Both the position numbers and the translations under genes were made by a program. A stretch of 64,000 nt of DNA. Source: Bacteroidota bacterium (GTDB lineage Bacteria > Bacteroidota > Bacteroidia > NS11-12g > UBA955). Below, in pieces: positions 27,512 to 35,474 of the stretch (the stretch's first letter is position 1; every line of letters starts with the position of its first letter). The notes under the pieces were generated by a model. It was not told where the DNA came from. It saw only the letters and a list, made by a program, of their open reading frames with translations, and ran no database searches. Location: NCBI GenBank assembly GCA_030833525.1, contig JAURGZ010000001.1, positions 1 through 64,000 on the forward strand. Direction: 5' to 3'.

Positions 27512-27589
27512 TGGTGGGAGCTGAGGGATTCGAACCCCCGACCCTCTGCTTGTAAGGCAGATGCTCTAAACCAACTGAGCTAAGCTCCC
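27512..27589 (-). tRNA. tRNA-Val (anticodon UAC)
   Basis: A complete cloverleaf can be drawn: acceptor GGGAGCT/AGCTCCC, D arm GCTC...GAGC, anticodon stem TCTGC/GCAGA with loop CTTACAA, T arm GGGGG/CCCTC with loop TTCGAAT. The anticodon is TAC (valine). The body is 75 nt (27515-27589) and CCA is encoded at 27512-27514. A TATATTTG promoter box (27616-27623, minus) lies 26 bases upstream and a terminator follows. Confidence 0.97.
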
Positions 27590-27615
27590 GAGGAATTTCT
27601 TCCCTTTCGGGGGTG

Positions 27616-27623
27616 CAAATATA
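27616..27623 (-). promoter_or_regulatory. Promoter -7 box (TATATTTG) of tRNA-Val
   Basis: Exact TAnnTTTG match on the minus strand, 26 bases before the mature tRNA 5' end; leaves room for a short 5' leader removed by RNase P. Confidence 0.6.
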
Positions 27624-27747
27624 GCAAGAGAATTGAACTGCGAATCGCACTCTGAAGAATTTTTTTTTTGAAAAACCACAAGTTGGGAACTTAAGTGAGT
27701 GAATGTAAAAGGGTTAAGTAAAGCGAGCCCGAGCGAGCTAGATGTAC
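27624..27747. other. Intergenic stretch before cbs
   Basis: Contains a 10-base T run at 27659-27669, an AT-rich part, and the right arm of the flanking inverted repeat at 27722-27741. No gene seen. Confidence 0.5.
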
Positions 27748-27755
27748 TACCTTTG
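27748..27755 (+). promoter_or_regulatory. Putative promoter -7 box (TACCTTTG) for cbs
   Basis: Exact TAnnTTTG match 7 bases before the cbs ATG, next to the right arm of the inverted repeat. Confidence 0.5.
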
Positions 27756-27762
27756 AAAGCGC

Positions 27763-29133
27763 ATGCAAGTAGCTCAAAATATCCTCGAAACCATAGGCAA
27801 TACGCCCATGGTCAAGTTGAATAAGTTGGTGGCAGGGTTGCCCTGCGAGGTGTACGCTAAAGTAGAGACCGTGAATCCCGGCAATTCGATCAAGGATCGC
27901 ATGGCCCTGAAGATGATCGAAGACGCTGAAAAATCGGGTGCTTTGAAACCGGGAGGGGTCATCATCGAGGGTACCAGTGGAAATACGGGTATGGGTTTGG
28001 CCATTGCGGCTGTGGTGAAAGGCTACCGCTGCATTTTTACTACCACCGACAAGCAGAGCAAAGAAAAAGTAGACGCCTTGAAGGCTTTTGGCGCTGAAGT
28101 CATTGTGTGCCCAACCGACGTGGATCCTGAAGATCCCCGTTCGTACTATTCGGTTTCGAGCCGCTTAGCGGCTGAGGTTCCCAATGCCTGGAAACCCAAT
28201 CAATACGACAATTTGAGCAATAGCCAGGCCCATTACGAGCAAACGGGTCCTGAGATTTGGGCACAAACCGAAGGCAAAATAACGCACCTGGTGGTTGGAG
28301 TGGGTACCGGTGGCACCCTGTGCGGAACCGGGCGCTTTTTGAAAGAACAGAATCCCCAGATTCAGCTACTGGGAATCGATACTTATGGTTCGATTTTCAA
28401 GAAATACAAAGAGACAGGGGAGTTTGATAAGAACGAGATTTACCCCTACATCACCGAAGGCATTGGCGAAGATTTCTTGCCGGCCAATGTTGATTTCTCG
28501 CTCATCGATCATTTTGAAAAGGTTACCGATGCCGATGCGGCTATCATGACACGCCGCATTCCCCGCGAAGAGGGGATTTTTGTGGGCAACAGCGCTGGCG
28601 CCGCCATGGCAGGTCTCATGCAAATGAAAGACCGATTCAAAAAGGGAGACGTGGTGGTGGTGATTTTCCACGACCACGGCACCCGGTATTTGGGTAAGAT
28701 GTTCAATGAAGACTGGATGCGCGACCGCGGATTCCTGGCGCCCAAAGCATTGACCACCGCCTTGGATTTGGTACAGAGTCATGTGCATCAGCCCTTGGTC
28801 ACGGCTCTCGATAGCGACAAAGCTGAGGCTGCTTTTGCCAAAATGCAGAAATACGGAATCAGCCAATTGCCGGTGAAAAACCAAGCCGGTGAATGGGTGG
28901 GGTCGCTTGAAGATGCTCGACTGTATTCGGCGATCTTGCAAGATTCCAACCGATTGAATGATTCGGTTTCGGCCTTGATGGGGCCCGCTTATCCGACGGT
29001 GGCCTTCAGCGCGGGAATCAAGGAAGTTTCGAATTTGATAAACAAAGAGAACCATGCGGTGTTAATGATGGATATGGGCGGCCATTGGCACATCATTACC
29101 CGACAGGATTTGATACAAGCCATCGCCCATTAA
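27763..29133 (+). CDS. cbs: Cystathionine beta-synthase (PLP domain plus CBS pair)
   Basis: A 456-residue enzyme. The N-terminal ~320 residues are a fold-type II PLP enzyme with the Schiff-base Lys in NPGNSIKDRMAL and the phosphate-cofactor loop EGTSGNTGMG; GVGTGGTLCGTGRFL is the glycine-rich PLP-phosphate loop. The C-terminal ~120 residues hold two CBS motifs (YGISQLPVKNQAGEWVGSL and ENHAVLMMDMGGHWHIITR) that bind adenosyl ligands in homologues. No N-terminal haem domain is present. It should condense serine and homocysteine to cystathionine, although a cysteine synthase role is possible. The product depends on serine, made by the nearby serC-serA operon, but the genes are not in one transcript. 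Followed by the BtuF-like gene 4 bases later. Confidence 0.9.
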   Translation: MQVAQNILETIGNTPMVKLNKLVAGLPCEVYAKVETVNPGNSIKDRMALKMIEDAEKSGALKPGGVIIEGTSGNTGMGLAIAAVVKGYRCIFTTTDKQSKEKVDALKAFGAEVIVCPTDVDPEDPRSYYSVSSRLAAEVPNAWKPNQYDNLSNSQAHYEQTGPEIWAQTEGKITHLVVGVGTGGTLCGTGRFLKEQNPQIQLLGIDTYGSIFKKYKETGEFDKNEIYPYITEGIGEDFLPANVDFSLIDHFEKVTDADAAIMTRRIPREEGIFVGNSAGAAMAGLMQMKDRFKKGDVVVVIFHDHGTRYLGKMFNEDWMRDRGFLAPKALTTALDLVQSHVHQPLVTALDSDKAEAAFAKMQKYGISQLPVKNQAGEWVGSLEDARLYSAILQDSNRLNDSVSALMGPAYPTVAFSAGIKEVSNLINKENHAVLMMDMGGHWHIITRQDLIQAIAH

Positions 29134-29137
29134 GGCC

Positions 29138-29926
29138 ATGCGCGAATGCATCGATATGCTCGGACGCGGCGTTCGGGTTCCTCACCGGGTGAGCCGCATT
29201 GTTTCGTTGGTTCCTTCTCAAACCGACCTGCTCTACCATTGGCTTCCGGCTGATACCATCGTGGGGCAGACCTTGTTCTGCGTGAACCCCGAGCGCCAAT
29301 GGGCCATCGATAAGAGTGTAGGGGGGACCAAAAAGGTCCATCTGGATAAAATTCGCCAGCTTCAGCCCGACTTGATCATTGCCAACAAAGAAGAGAACGA
29401 TAAGGAGCAAATCGAGGCCCTGGCCCAAGAATTTCCTGTATGGGTGAGCGACATCAAAACCTTGGACGATTTTGCAACTTTCGCCACCCAAATCGCCGAT
29501 GTTTTGCACATCCCGCAAAAAGCAGCAGATTTTTTGCAAAAACTGCAAAATGCCAAACAATCCTGGCCTGATTTTGAAGGTGCCACCTGCATGTATTTGA
29601 TCTGGAAAGACCCCTATATGGCGGCGGGAAAAGGAACCTTCATCGACAACATGTTGGGAGAATTGAATTTGAAAAATGTGGTTCAAGAGCCGCGATACCC
29701 CAGCTTGGATGAGTGGAAAGCCTTGCCCGAAACCCCCGACATTATCATGCTTTCTTCTGAGCCTTATCCCTTCAAACAGGAGCACATCGAAGCCCTAGAA
29801 GAACAGTTTCCATCGGCCTGGGTCTGTTTGGTTGACGGTGAACCTTTTAGCTGGTATGGCCCGCCCTTGTTGCGATTGGCCGATACGGCTAAGCGTTTGA
29901 AAGCAGAACTCGACGGGGCAGCCTGA
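29138..29926 (+). CDS. BtuF-like helical-backbone metal receptor without signal peptide
   Basis: A 262-residue member of the periplasmic-binding-protein type III family (vitamin B12/iron receptors): RIVSLVPSQTDLLYHW, VGQTLFCVNPE, VGGTKKVHLDKIRQLQPDLIIANKEEN, and AGKGTFIDNMLGELNLKNV. It aligns with cobalamin-binding BtuF over its length, but no signal peptide or lipobox precedes the domain, so it appears cytoplasmic as written. No permease or ATPase gene is adjacent. Starts at 29138 and 29156 are both possible. It is probably co-transcribed with cbs. Whether it binds B12, haem or another ligand is unknown. Confidence 0.8.
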   Translation: MRECIDMLGRGVRVPHRVSRIVSLVPSQTDLLYHWLPADTIVGQTLFCVNPERQWAIDKSVGGTKKVHLDKIRQLQPDLIIANKEENDKEQIEALAQEFPVWVSDIKTLDDFATFATQIADVLHIPQKAADFLQKLQNAKQSWPDFEGATCMYLIWKDPYMAAGKGTFIDNMLGELNLKNVVQEPRYPSLDEWKALPETPDIIMLSSEPYPFKQEHIEALEEQFPSAWVCLVDGEPFSWYGPPLLRLADTAKRLKAELDGAA

Positions 29927-29937
29927 GCCAATTGCCT

Positions 29938-29945
29938 TACCTTTG
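29938..29945 (+). promoter_or_regulatory. Putative promoter -7 box (TACCTTTG) for map
   Basis: Exact TAnnTTTG match 4 bases before the GTG at 29950; helps to choose that start. Confidence 0.5.
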
Positions 29946-29949
29946 CAGC

Positions 29950-30714
29950 GTGGGAATCATCATCAAGACACCCGAACAAATTGAGGGCATTCGCCGCAGC
30001 TCCCGATTGGCAGCTGAAACATTGAAATACTTAGAGCCCTTCGTGGTTCCCGGCGCCAAAACGGCTGATTTGGATCGCAAGGCAGAAGAGTTTGTGCGCG
30101 ACCATGGGGCGATTCCGGCTACCAAAGGGTATAAGGGCTATAAGCACGCCAGCTGCATTTCCCCCAACGATGTGGTGTGCCATGGGGTTCCCAATCAATA
30201 CGAACTGCAGTGGGGCGACATTGTCAACATTGACATCACTACCATTTTAGATGGATTTTACGGCGATACTTGCAAAATGTACAGCGTAGGGGAAATCAGC
30301 CCATACGCGCAGAAATTGGTCGATGTAACCCGCGAGTGTTTGCGATTGGGCATGCAAGAGTGCAAACCCGATGCTCGTTTGGGCAACGTGGGCTGGGCCA
30401 TTGCTGAACATGCCCACAAACACGGTTACACGGTGGTCTATGAATTCTGTGGTCACGGGGTAGGTTTGAAGTTTCACGAAGACCCCGAAGTGGCGCACAT
30501 TGCCGAAAAGGGCTCTGGCGTCTTGCTCAAGCCCGGCATGACCTTTACCATTGAGCCCATGATCAACGCCGGCAAGGCTCGCACCAAGGTAGATCGCAAA
30601 GACGGTTGGACCGCGCGCACCATTGATGGCAAATTGTCGGCTCAATTCGAGCACACCATTTTGATTACCGAAACAGGCTTCGAGGCCTTGACAGACGTAT
30701 ACGGAGACTTCTGA
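29950..30714 (+). CDS. map: Methionine aminopeptidase, type I
   Basis: A 254-residue M24 metallopeptidase that removes the N-terminal Met from nascent proteins. It starts IIIKTPEQIEGIRRSSRLAAETL and contains CISPNDVVCHGVP, the metal ligands Asp in NIDITTILDGFYGDTCKMY, His in GHGVGLKFHEDPEV, Glu in FTIEPMINAG and Glu in SAQFEHTILIT. There is no N-terminal SH3 extension. No ATG exists upstream in frame; the GTG at 29950 is preferred to the TTG at 29932 because a -7 box lies between them. Its stop overlaps the next start by one base (TGATG). Confidence 0.93.
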   Translation: MGIIIKTPEQIEGIRRSSRLAAETLKYLEPFVVPGAKTADLDRKAEEFVRDHGAIPATKGYKGYKHASCISPNDVVCHGVPNQYELQWGDIVNIDITTILDGFYGDTCKMYSVGEISPYAQKLVDVTRECLRLGMQECKPDARLGNVGWAIAEHAHKHGYTVVYEFCGHGVGLKFHEDPEVAHIAEKGSGVLLKPGMTFTIEPMINAGKARTKVDRKDGWTARTIDGKLSAQFEHTILITETGFEALTDVYGDF

Positions 30715-31538
30715 TGAAAATCACGCCCATTGCCACAGGTTTTTTCAAATTGGATGGAGGGGCCATGTTTGGCACCGTTCCCAAGAGCATTTGGAACAAA
30801 CTCAATCCCGCAGACGAAAACAACCTTTGCCAATGGGCGATGCGTTGTTTGCTCATTCAATACGGAGATCGAAACATATTAATCGATACAGGCATTGGGC
30901 GCAAACAGAGCGAGAAGTTCTTTTCTTTCTACCAGTTGAGCGGTGAAGACAGCCTGTTGAGTAGCCTGGATGCAGCGGGTCTGCAACCCTGCGATATCAC
31001 CGATTTGGTGTTGACGCACCTGCATTTTGATCACGTGGGTGGGGCCGTGAGCCGAGGCGAATCAGGTGAACTGCAACCCACCTTTGCCAATGCGGCCGTT
31101 CACGTAACCGAAGCTCAGTGGAAACACGCTCACAACAGCAATCCCCGCGAGAAAGCCTCATTCTTGGAAGAGAATTACCAAGCATTGGCAGACCGTTTGG
31201 TGATGGTTCAAGAAGGCCAAGAGTTTTTGCCGGGGCTTGAAGCTTGTGTATTTGATGGTCATACGCTGGGAATGCTGTGTCCCATGATTCACACGGCAGA
31301 AGGTCCCCTGTTGTACGCGGCTGATTTGTACCCTTCGGTGGCGCATATTCCCGCGAACTACGTCATGGGATATGACATACAGCCCTTGATCACCATGCAA
31401 GAACGCTCCCGAATGAATGAGAGAGCGGTCAGCGAAGGCATTCGGTTCTTCTTTGAACACGATGCACGCTGCATCTCAGCGGCCCTAACCCAAGATGAAC
31501 GAGGTCGCTTTGTGGCTTGCGACTCTGTTTTGCCCTAA
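30714..31538 (+). CDS. MBL-fold metallo-hydrolase
   Basis: A 274-residue metallo-beta-lactamase-fold hydrolase. The zinc motif is complete: LTHLHFDHVGG (HxHxDH), a later Asp in YAADLYPSVAHIP and His in FDGHTLGMLCP. The pattern resembles the lactonase/AttM-like branch, but the substrate cannot be told. No signal peptide, so cytoplasmic. It is translationally coupled to map (TGATG) and convergent with the large GT39-like gene, 13 bases away. Confidence 0.85.
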   Translation: MKITPIATGFFKLDGGAMFGTVPKSIWNKLNPADENNLCQWAMRCLLIQYGDRNILIDTGIGRKQSEKFFSFYQLSGEDSLLSSLDAAGLQPCDITDLVLTHLHFDHVGGAVSRGESGELQPTFANAAVHVTEAQWKHAHNSNPREKASFLEENYQALADRLVMVQEGQEFLPGLEACVFDGHTLGMLCPMIHTAEGPLLYAADLYPSVAHIPANYVMGYDIQPLITMQERSRMNERAVSEGIRFFFEHDARCISAALTQDERGRFVACDSVLP

Positions 31539-31551
31539 GGCTGAATGCCTG

Positions 31552-34338
31552 TTACTGGGCCAATCCGTATTTTTTCAAATCCAAGATTTCTCCCGTGGCC
31601 GTTTCGTACACGATGGCAATGCTTTGAATGCAGGCTTGCTGTTCAGCCGCGGTGGTAGCCGCCGAAAGCGAACCGGCACTGCGCCATTGCTTGCTGTTGT
31701 AAGCATCGCTCTTGGCTCCATACACTTGTGAACCCAATTGGTAGATGCGAGCATCTAAGGGATTGAGCTTCATGGATTCTGTCAGGCTAGCCAAGGATTC
31801 GTCGTATTGGCCTGCTGAGGCTTCATAAGCCGCGCGCATGTAATAGCCTTCAGCATCGCCGGGGCGGCTCTCGAGATACGTGTTCATGCAGGCTATGGCT
31901 TGGTCGAATTGGCGCAATCCGCCGTGAAACTCGGCTTTGGCAAACAAGGCCTTGCTGTATTCGGGAAACAGCTTCAAGCTGTTGTCCATGCAGATGATGG
32001 CTGAATCCATGTTCCCACTGTTGGCGTAGGCCATGCCCATGTAAAAATGGGTTTCGCTGTTGCGCGCATCGAGTTTGTGATAGGCTTTAAAATGCTCTAT
32101 GCCTTCAGCAAATCGACTGCTCATGACCGCTTGAATGCCCTTGAGGTCTTCGCGGCTTTTGCGCTCAATGACCCAGCCCATGGGTTTCCCATCTACCATT
32201 GGGCTGTACAGGGTTCCCCAAACGGGAATTTCGTTGTTCAATCGCGCTTCGTCGAAGTAGGCATTGTAAAAAATAGCGTAATCCCAATCTTTACCGGCCC
32301 GGTCGTCAAAACGCGTATAACCCACGTGAACGTTGCTATCGTGGCGCATGTAATACTTGACCTGGTCCATGCCGTAGGTCAATACGGTGTATTTCTTGTT
32401 GGGGTTCTTGCGGGCAATGTTCTCCAAAAACCATTCAGAAGATGGGCGCAAGCTGGCCAGGTAATAATCCATCTCGTATTTCCCATAGGCCCCTTGGGTT
32501 CCCCCCACGGTTTCGTTGAAGTACACGTAGCTCAAGGGGTGATTTTGAGCGACAAAACTGGCGGGAAGTGCGCATCCGGCCAGGGCCAAGCCTGGAACGG
32601 CAAACGCAGCCCAGCGGGCTTTCAAGGCTTTTTCCAAGGACCAGAATCCCACGGCAGCTCCCGCTACAAAGAGGGGAAGGGTGAAGAGGATTTGGCGCAA
32701 TCCGCCGTAGACCTGCGAATGGTTGTAGAAGATGTAGGCAATGGGGAAAATAGCGGCAAACAGAATCAAGCCTTGGCTGCCGTCTTTTTTCCAATAGCGG
32801 GGAAAGAACACCAAGAACAAGGCAAATCCCAACAGGCTGATCAAGGGTAAGGTGATGGCCACATACTGCATCAAATAGGTGCGGGGAAGCATGTTGGAAT
32901 CGTAAATGACACCGTCGAACAGCTGCCGAATGCTGCCCTGATAATTGGTAAAGGCTTCCAAGGCAGCGAAGGGATTGCTCAGCGGAGCATCCCAGCCATA
33001 GGGCCATGCATAGATGCCCATGAAGAAGGAAAGCAGGGCAAACAGCGCCAGGGCCACGATCCAGCGAAGTCCACCGGTCCATTTCAATCGCAAGAAGGAA
33101 CCCAGCTCAATGCGACGCACGTAGCTCAGCACCCCGTACAAACCAATGATGGCGATGGAAAGCAAACCTCCAATGCGAATGGAAATGCCCAATGCGGTGA
33201 AAAACACCAAGCCCAGGGCCGTCGAAGGCTGCACCCGGGGAAATTGGCGAAAGAATTTCACCGAGTAATACAAAGACGCTACATACCCCAAGGCGAAGGG
33301 AATGTCTTTGGGATTGTTCAGGGCTTCGCCCAGCAAGCGAGGGGTGAAAAACAGCAACAGCAGCGATATCCAGGCATATTTCCAAGATCCACCGGTCACT
33401 TGCCGAACCAACAATGCCCCAAAAAATAGGGTAAAGAAGCCAAACATGGCGTTCCACCAGTGCCGAAATTCCATGATGTCATCGGTGCCTACGGCATGCC
33501 CCAACAGGGTGGTAAAGGTGTCAAAACTGGACCCGTACAAGTGCATCAAACGCTCAGGGTCAACCAAAGTCGCAGTATTGGCGCCTTCCTGAGCATAGGC
33601 CCGCGCCAAGGTGTTCATTTTTTGCCCTTTCAAAGCCAGGGTATCTACGGGTATGCTCATGCCCACCTTGTCGAGCAAGTAATTGGCCGTGAGCTTGGAA
33701 TATTCGTACTGCGTGAATTCGTCACCCGAGATGGCGGCATCGCGGCTCATGGTCAACATGCCCACCAATAGCAGAAGGGCCAGGGTTAGAAAACCCGTGC
33801 GGTGCAAATTCCCGTCGACTTTTCCATAATAACGAAGGCTTCGACGGCATTTTTCGCTGAGCAGAGCCATGGCCGTGCTTTTGGAATTGGCTTTTCCCTG
33901 TTCAACTACGCGAATGGGAGCGGTTAATTTTCCTAAGGCATAATGCAAATCAGATTCAGTCGCAGGAGAGAATCCTTCTTCAGCAAAAGCCGCTGCGGCC
34001 TGAATGGGCATCCATGCCATGCGGGTATCTGAGGCGTCTTGCTCGCTGCCGTGAAACAGCGATTTCCAATCGAAACCCGGTACCAAACTGCCGGTTCGAA
34101 CCACTGCGTCACCCCGATAGGCTTCGCTCAGTTTATTGAAATCAGCTGCATTGGCCTGCCCGGTTGCAATGGCGTAAACCTCGCAGTTGGCGCTTTGAAT
34201 GGCGTTTTTCCATTCGCTTAAGCTGCGGTAAACCTGGACCTTCTCAGGCCACTGGGTCTGCGATTCGCTCAACAACCAAAGGGCCGTACTAGGGGTCTGA
34301 TTTGCGGTTGTCGCTTGGGATTTCTTGCTAGAAGCCAT
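31552..34338 (-). CDS. GT39-like polytopic glycosyltransferase with N-terminal soluble domain and C-terminal TPRs
   Basis: A 928-residue protein in three parts. Residues ~1-180 are soluble, Ala/Ser-rich and of no family I recognise. Residues ~183-620 carry about a dozen transmembrane segments (first FLTLALLLLVGMLTM) with an early acidic loop SGDEFTQYEY and RLLGEALNNPKDIPFALGY, which resemble the GT39/PMT and ArnT-type lipid-linked sugar transferases. Residues ~740-870 contain three or more TPRs (HFYMGMAYANSGNMDSAI, ALFAKAEFHGGLRQFDQAI, GYYMRAAYEASAGQYDESL). It probably transfers a sugar from a polyprenyl-phosphate donor to an envelope acceptor. A TAAGTTTG box ends 7 bases upstream. No adjacent pathway partner. 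Confidence 0.75.
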   Translation of the reverse strand: MASSKKSQATTANQTPSTALWLLSESQTQWPEKVQVYRSLSEWKNAIQSANCEVYAIATGQANAADFNKLSEAYRGDAVVRTGSLVPGFDWKSLFHGSEQDASDTRMAWMPIQAAAAFAEEGFSPATESDLHYALGKLTAPIRVVEQGKANSKSTAMALLSEKCRRSLRYYGKVDGNLHRTGFLTLALLLLVGMLTMSRDAAISGDEFTQYEYSKLTANYLLDKVGMSIPVDTLALKGQKMNTLARAYAQEGANTATLVDPERLMHLYGSSFDTFTTLLGHAVGTDDIMEFRHWWNAMFGFFTLFFGALLVRQVTGGSWKYAWISLLLLFFTPRLLGEALNNPKDIPFALGYVASLYYSVKFFRQFPRVQPSTALGLVFFTALGISIRIGGLLSIAIIGLYGVLSYVRRIELGSFLRLKWTGGLRWIVALALFALLSFFMGIYAWPYGWDAPLSNPFAALEAFTNYQGSIRQLFDGVIYDSNMLPRTYLMQYVAITLPLISLLGFALFLVFFPRYWKKDGSQGLILFAAIFPIAYIFYNHSQVYGGLRQILFTLPLFVAGAAVGFWSLEKALKARWAAFAVPGLALAGCALPASFVAQNHPLSYVYFNETVGGTQGAYGKYEMDYYLASLRPSSEWFLENIARKNPNKKYTVLTYGMDQVKYYMRHDSNVHVGYTRFDDRAGKDWDYAIFYNAYFDEARLNNEIPVWGTLYSPMVDGKPMGWVIERKSREDLKGIQAVMSSRFAEGIEHFKAYHKLDARNSETHFYMGMAYANSGNMDSAIICMDNSLKLFPEYSKALFAKAEFHGGLRQFDQAIACMNTYLESRPGDAEGYYMRAAYEASAGQYDESLASLTESMKLNPLDARIYQLGSQVYGAKSDAYNSKQWRSAGSLSAATTAAEQQACIQSIAIVYETATGEILDLKKYGLAQ

Positions 34339-34345
34339 AGAAAGG

Positions 34346-34353
34346 CAAACTTA
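34346..34353 (-). promoter_or_regulatory. Putative promoter -7 box (TAAGTTTG) of the GT39-like gene
   Basis: Exact TAnnTTTG match on the minus strand, 7 bases before the ATG at 34338; a TTG (34375-34377, minus) lies 22-24 bases further upstream. Confidence 0.55.
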
Positions 34354-34407
34354 ATTGACACAATTGGCAATTGGCAACTCCTTGTACAAGTTGTTTCTTT
34401 GCACTCA

Positions 34408-35418
34408 ATGCTAGGAATAGGAATAGTGGGCTTGGGTTACTGGGGTCCCAATTTGGTTCGCAATTTTTCAGCGGCTGCTGAAGCTGAGGTTCGCTGCGTG
34501 GCTGATCGCGACGCCGCCCGTCTTCAGAAGATTCACAGTTTGTACCCGGCGGTTGACCTGCTCAGCGAGGCCACCGAGGTCTTTCAGCGCAGCGACATCG
34601 ATGCCGTGGTGCTGGCTACGCCCATCAATACCCATTTCCCATTGGCGAAAATGGCTTTAGAAGCGGGCAAGCACGTGCTGGTAGAAAAGCCTTTGGCCAC
34701 AAGCCGTGCCGAAGTGTTGGAATTGATGGAAATTGCCGACCGCAAAGGCTTGCAACTCATGGTTGATCATACCTTCCTTTACACGGGGGCGGTTCAGAAA
34801 ATCAAGTCGCTGGTGGATTCTGGCGAATTGGGTGAACTGCAATACTTCGATTCTACGCGCATCAACTTGGGTTTGTTCAATCCCAATTGGAGTGTGATTT
34901 GGGACCTCGCGGTACACGACTTGTCCATTTTCGATTACATCTCATCGGGGAAAAAACCGGTTGCCGTAAGCGCTACGGGTATTTCCCATACCCAAATGGG
35001 CATTGAAGACATTGCCTACATTTCCCTGTTTTTCAACGATAGCACCATCGCTCATATCACCTCGAGCTGGATCAGCCCGGTGAAAATTCGAAAAACAATG
35101 ATCGGTGGTTCGAAAAAGATGGTGATTTACGATGACGTGGAGCCTACTGAGAAAATCAAAATTTACGACAGTGGTTTTTCTGTGAGCTCTCCCGAAGACA
35201 TGCACCGCTGGTTGGTCGATTACCGTTTTGGCGATATCGCCATTCCCAAAATTGCTCAAACCGAAGCCCTGCTTGGGGTTGCGCAAGATTTTGTGTCAGC
35301 CATTGTACGTGGGACTCGACCCATAAGCGACCGGGAAAGCGGGTTGAATGTGGTGACCATATTGGAAGCCGCCCAGCAAAGCGTCAAGCAGCGGGGGCAG
35401 ACGGTTTCGCTGGTATAG
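34408..35418 (+). CDS. Gfo/Idh/MocA-family NAD(P)-dependent oxidoreductase
   Basis: A 336-residue dehydrogenase. The N-terminal Rossmann domain has GIVGLGYWGPNLVRNF, then VVLATPINTHFPLAKMALEAGKHVLVEKP (family motif EKP) and the C-terminal Gfo/Idh/MocA domain with DLAVHDLSIFDYI. It oxidises or reduces a sugar or inositol derivative, often a nucleotide sugar in envelope polysaccharide synthesis; the substrate is not determinable. The ATG at 34408 precedes the Rossmann motif directly; a near-consensus box TTTCTTTG ends 6 bases upstream. Confidence 0.88.
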   Translation: MLGIGIVGLGYWGPNLVRNFSAAAEAEVRCVADRDAARLQKIHSLYPAVDLLSEATEVFQRSDIDAVVLATPINTHFPLAKMALEAGKHVLVEKPLATSRAEVLELMEIADRKGLQLMVDHTFLYTGAVQKIKSLVDSGELGELQYFDSTRINLGLFNPNWSVIWDLAVHDLSIFDYISSGKKPVAVSATGISHTQMGIEDIAYISLFFNDSTIAHITSSWISPVKIRKTMIGGSKKMVIYDDVEPTEKIKIYDSGFSVSSPEDMHRWLVDYRFGDIAIPKIAQTEALLGVAQDFVSAIVRGTRPISDRESGLNVVTILEAAQQSVKQRGQTVSLV

Positions 35419-35438
35419 GAAATTTGCATTCCGTATGC

Positions 35439-35446
35439 TAATTTTG
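35439..35446 (+). promoter_or_regulatory. Promoter -7 box (TAATTTTG) of rpsA
   Basis: Exact TAnnTTTG match 28 bases before the start codon, giving a leader of about 20 bases that includes a strong ribosome-binding site. Confidence 0.55.
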
Positions 35447-35456
35447 CCGCCCATTC

Positions 35457-35464
35457 AAAGGAGG
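35457..35464 (+). promoter_or_regulatory. Strong Shine-Dalgarno sequence of rpsA
   Basis: AAAGGAGG lies 10 bases before the TTG start. Bacteroidota genes rarely have Shine-Dalgarno sequences, so an extended one here is notable and supports the TTG start. Confidence 0.75.
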
Positions 35465-35474
35465 AACCTTTAAC

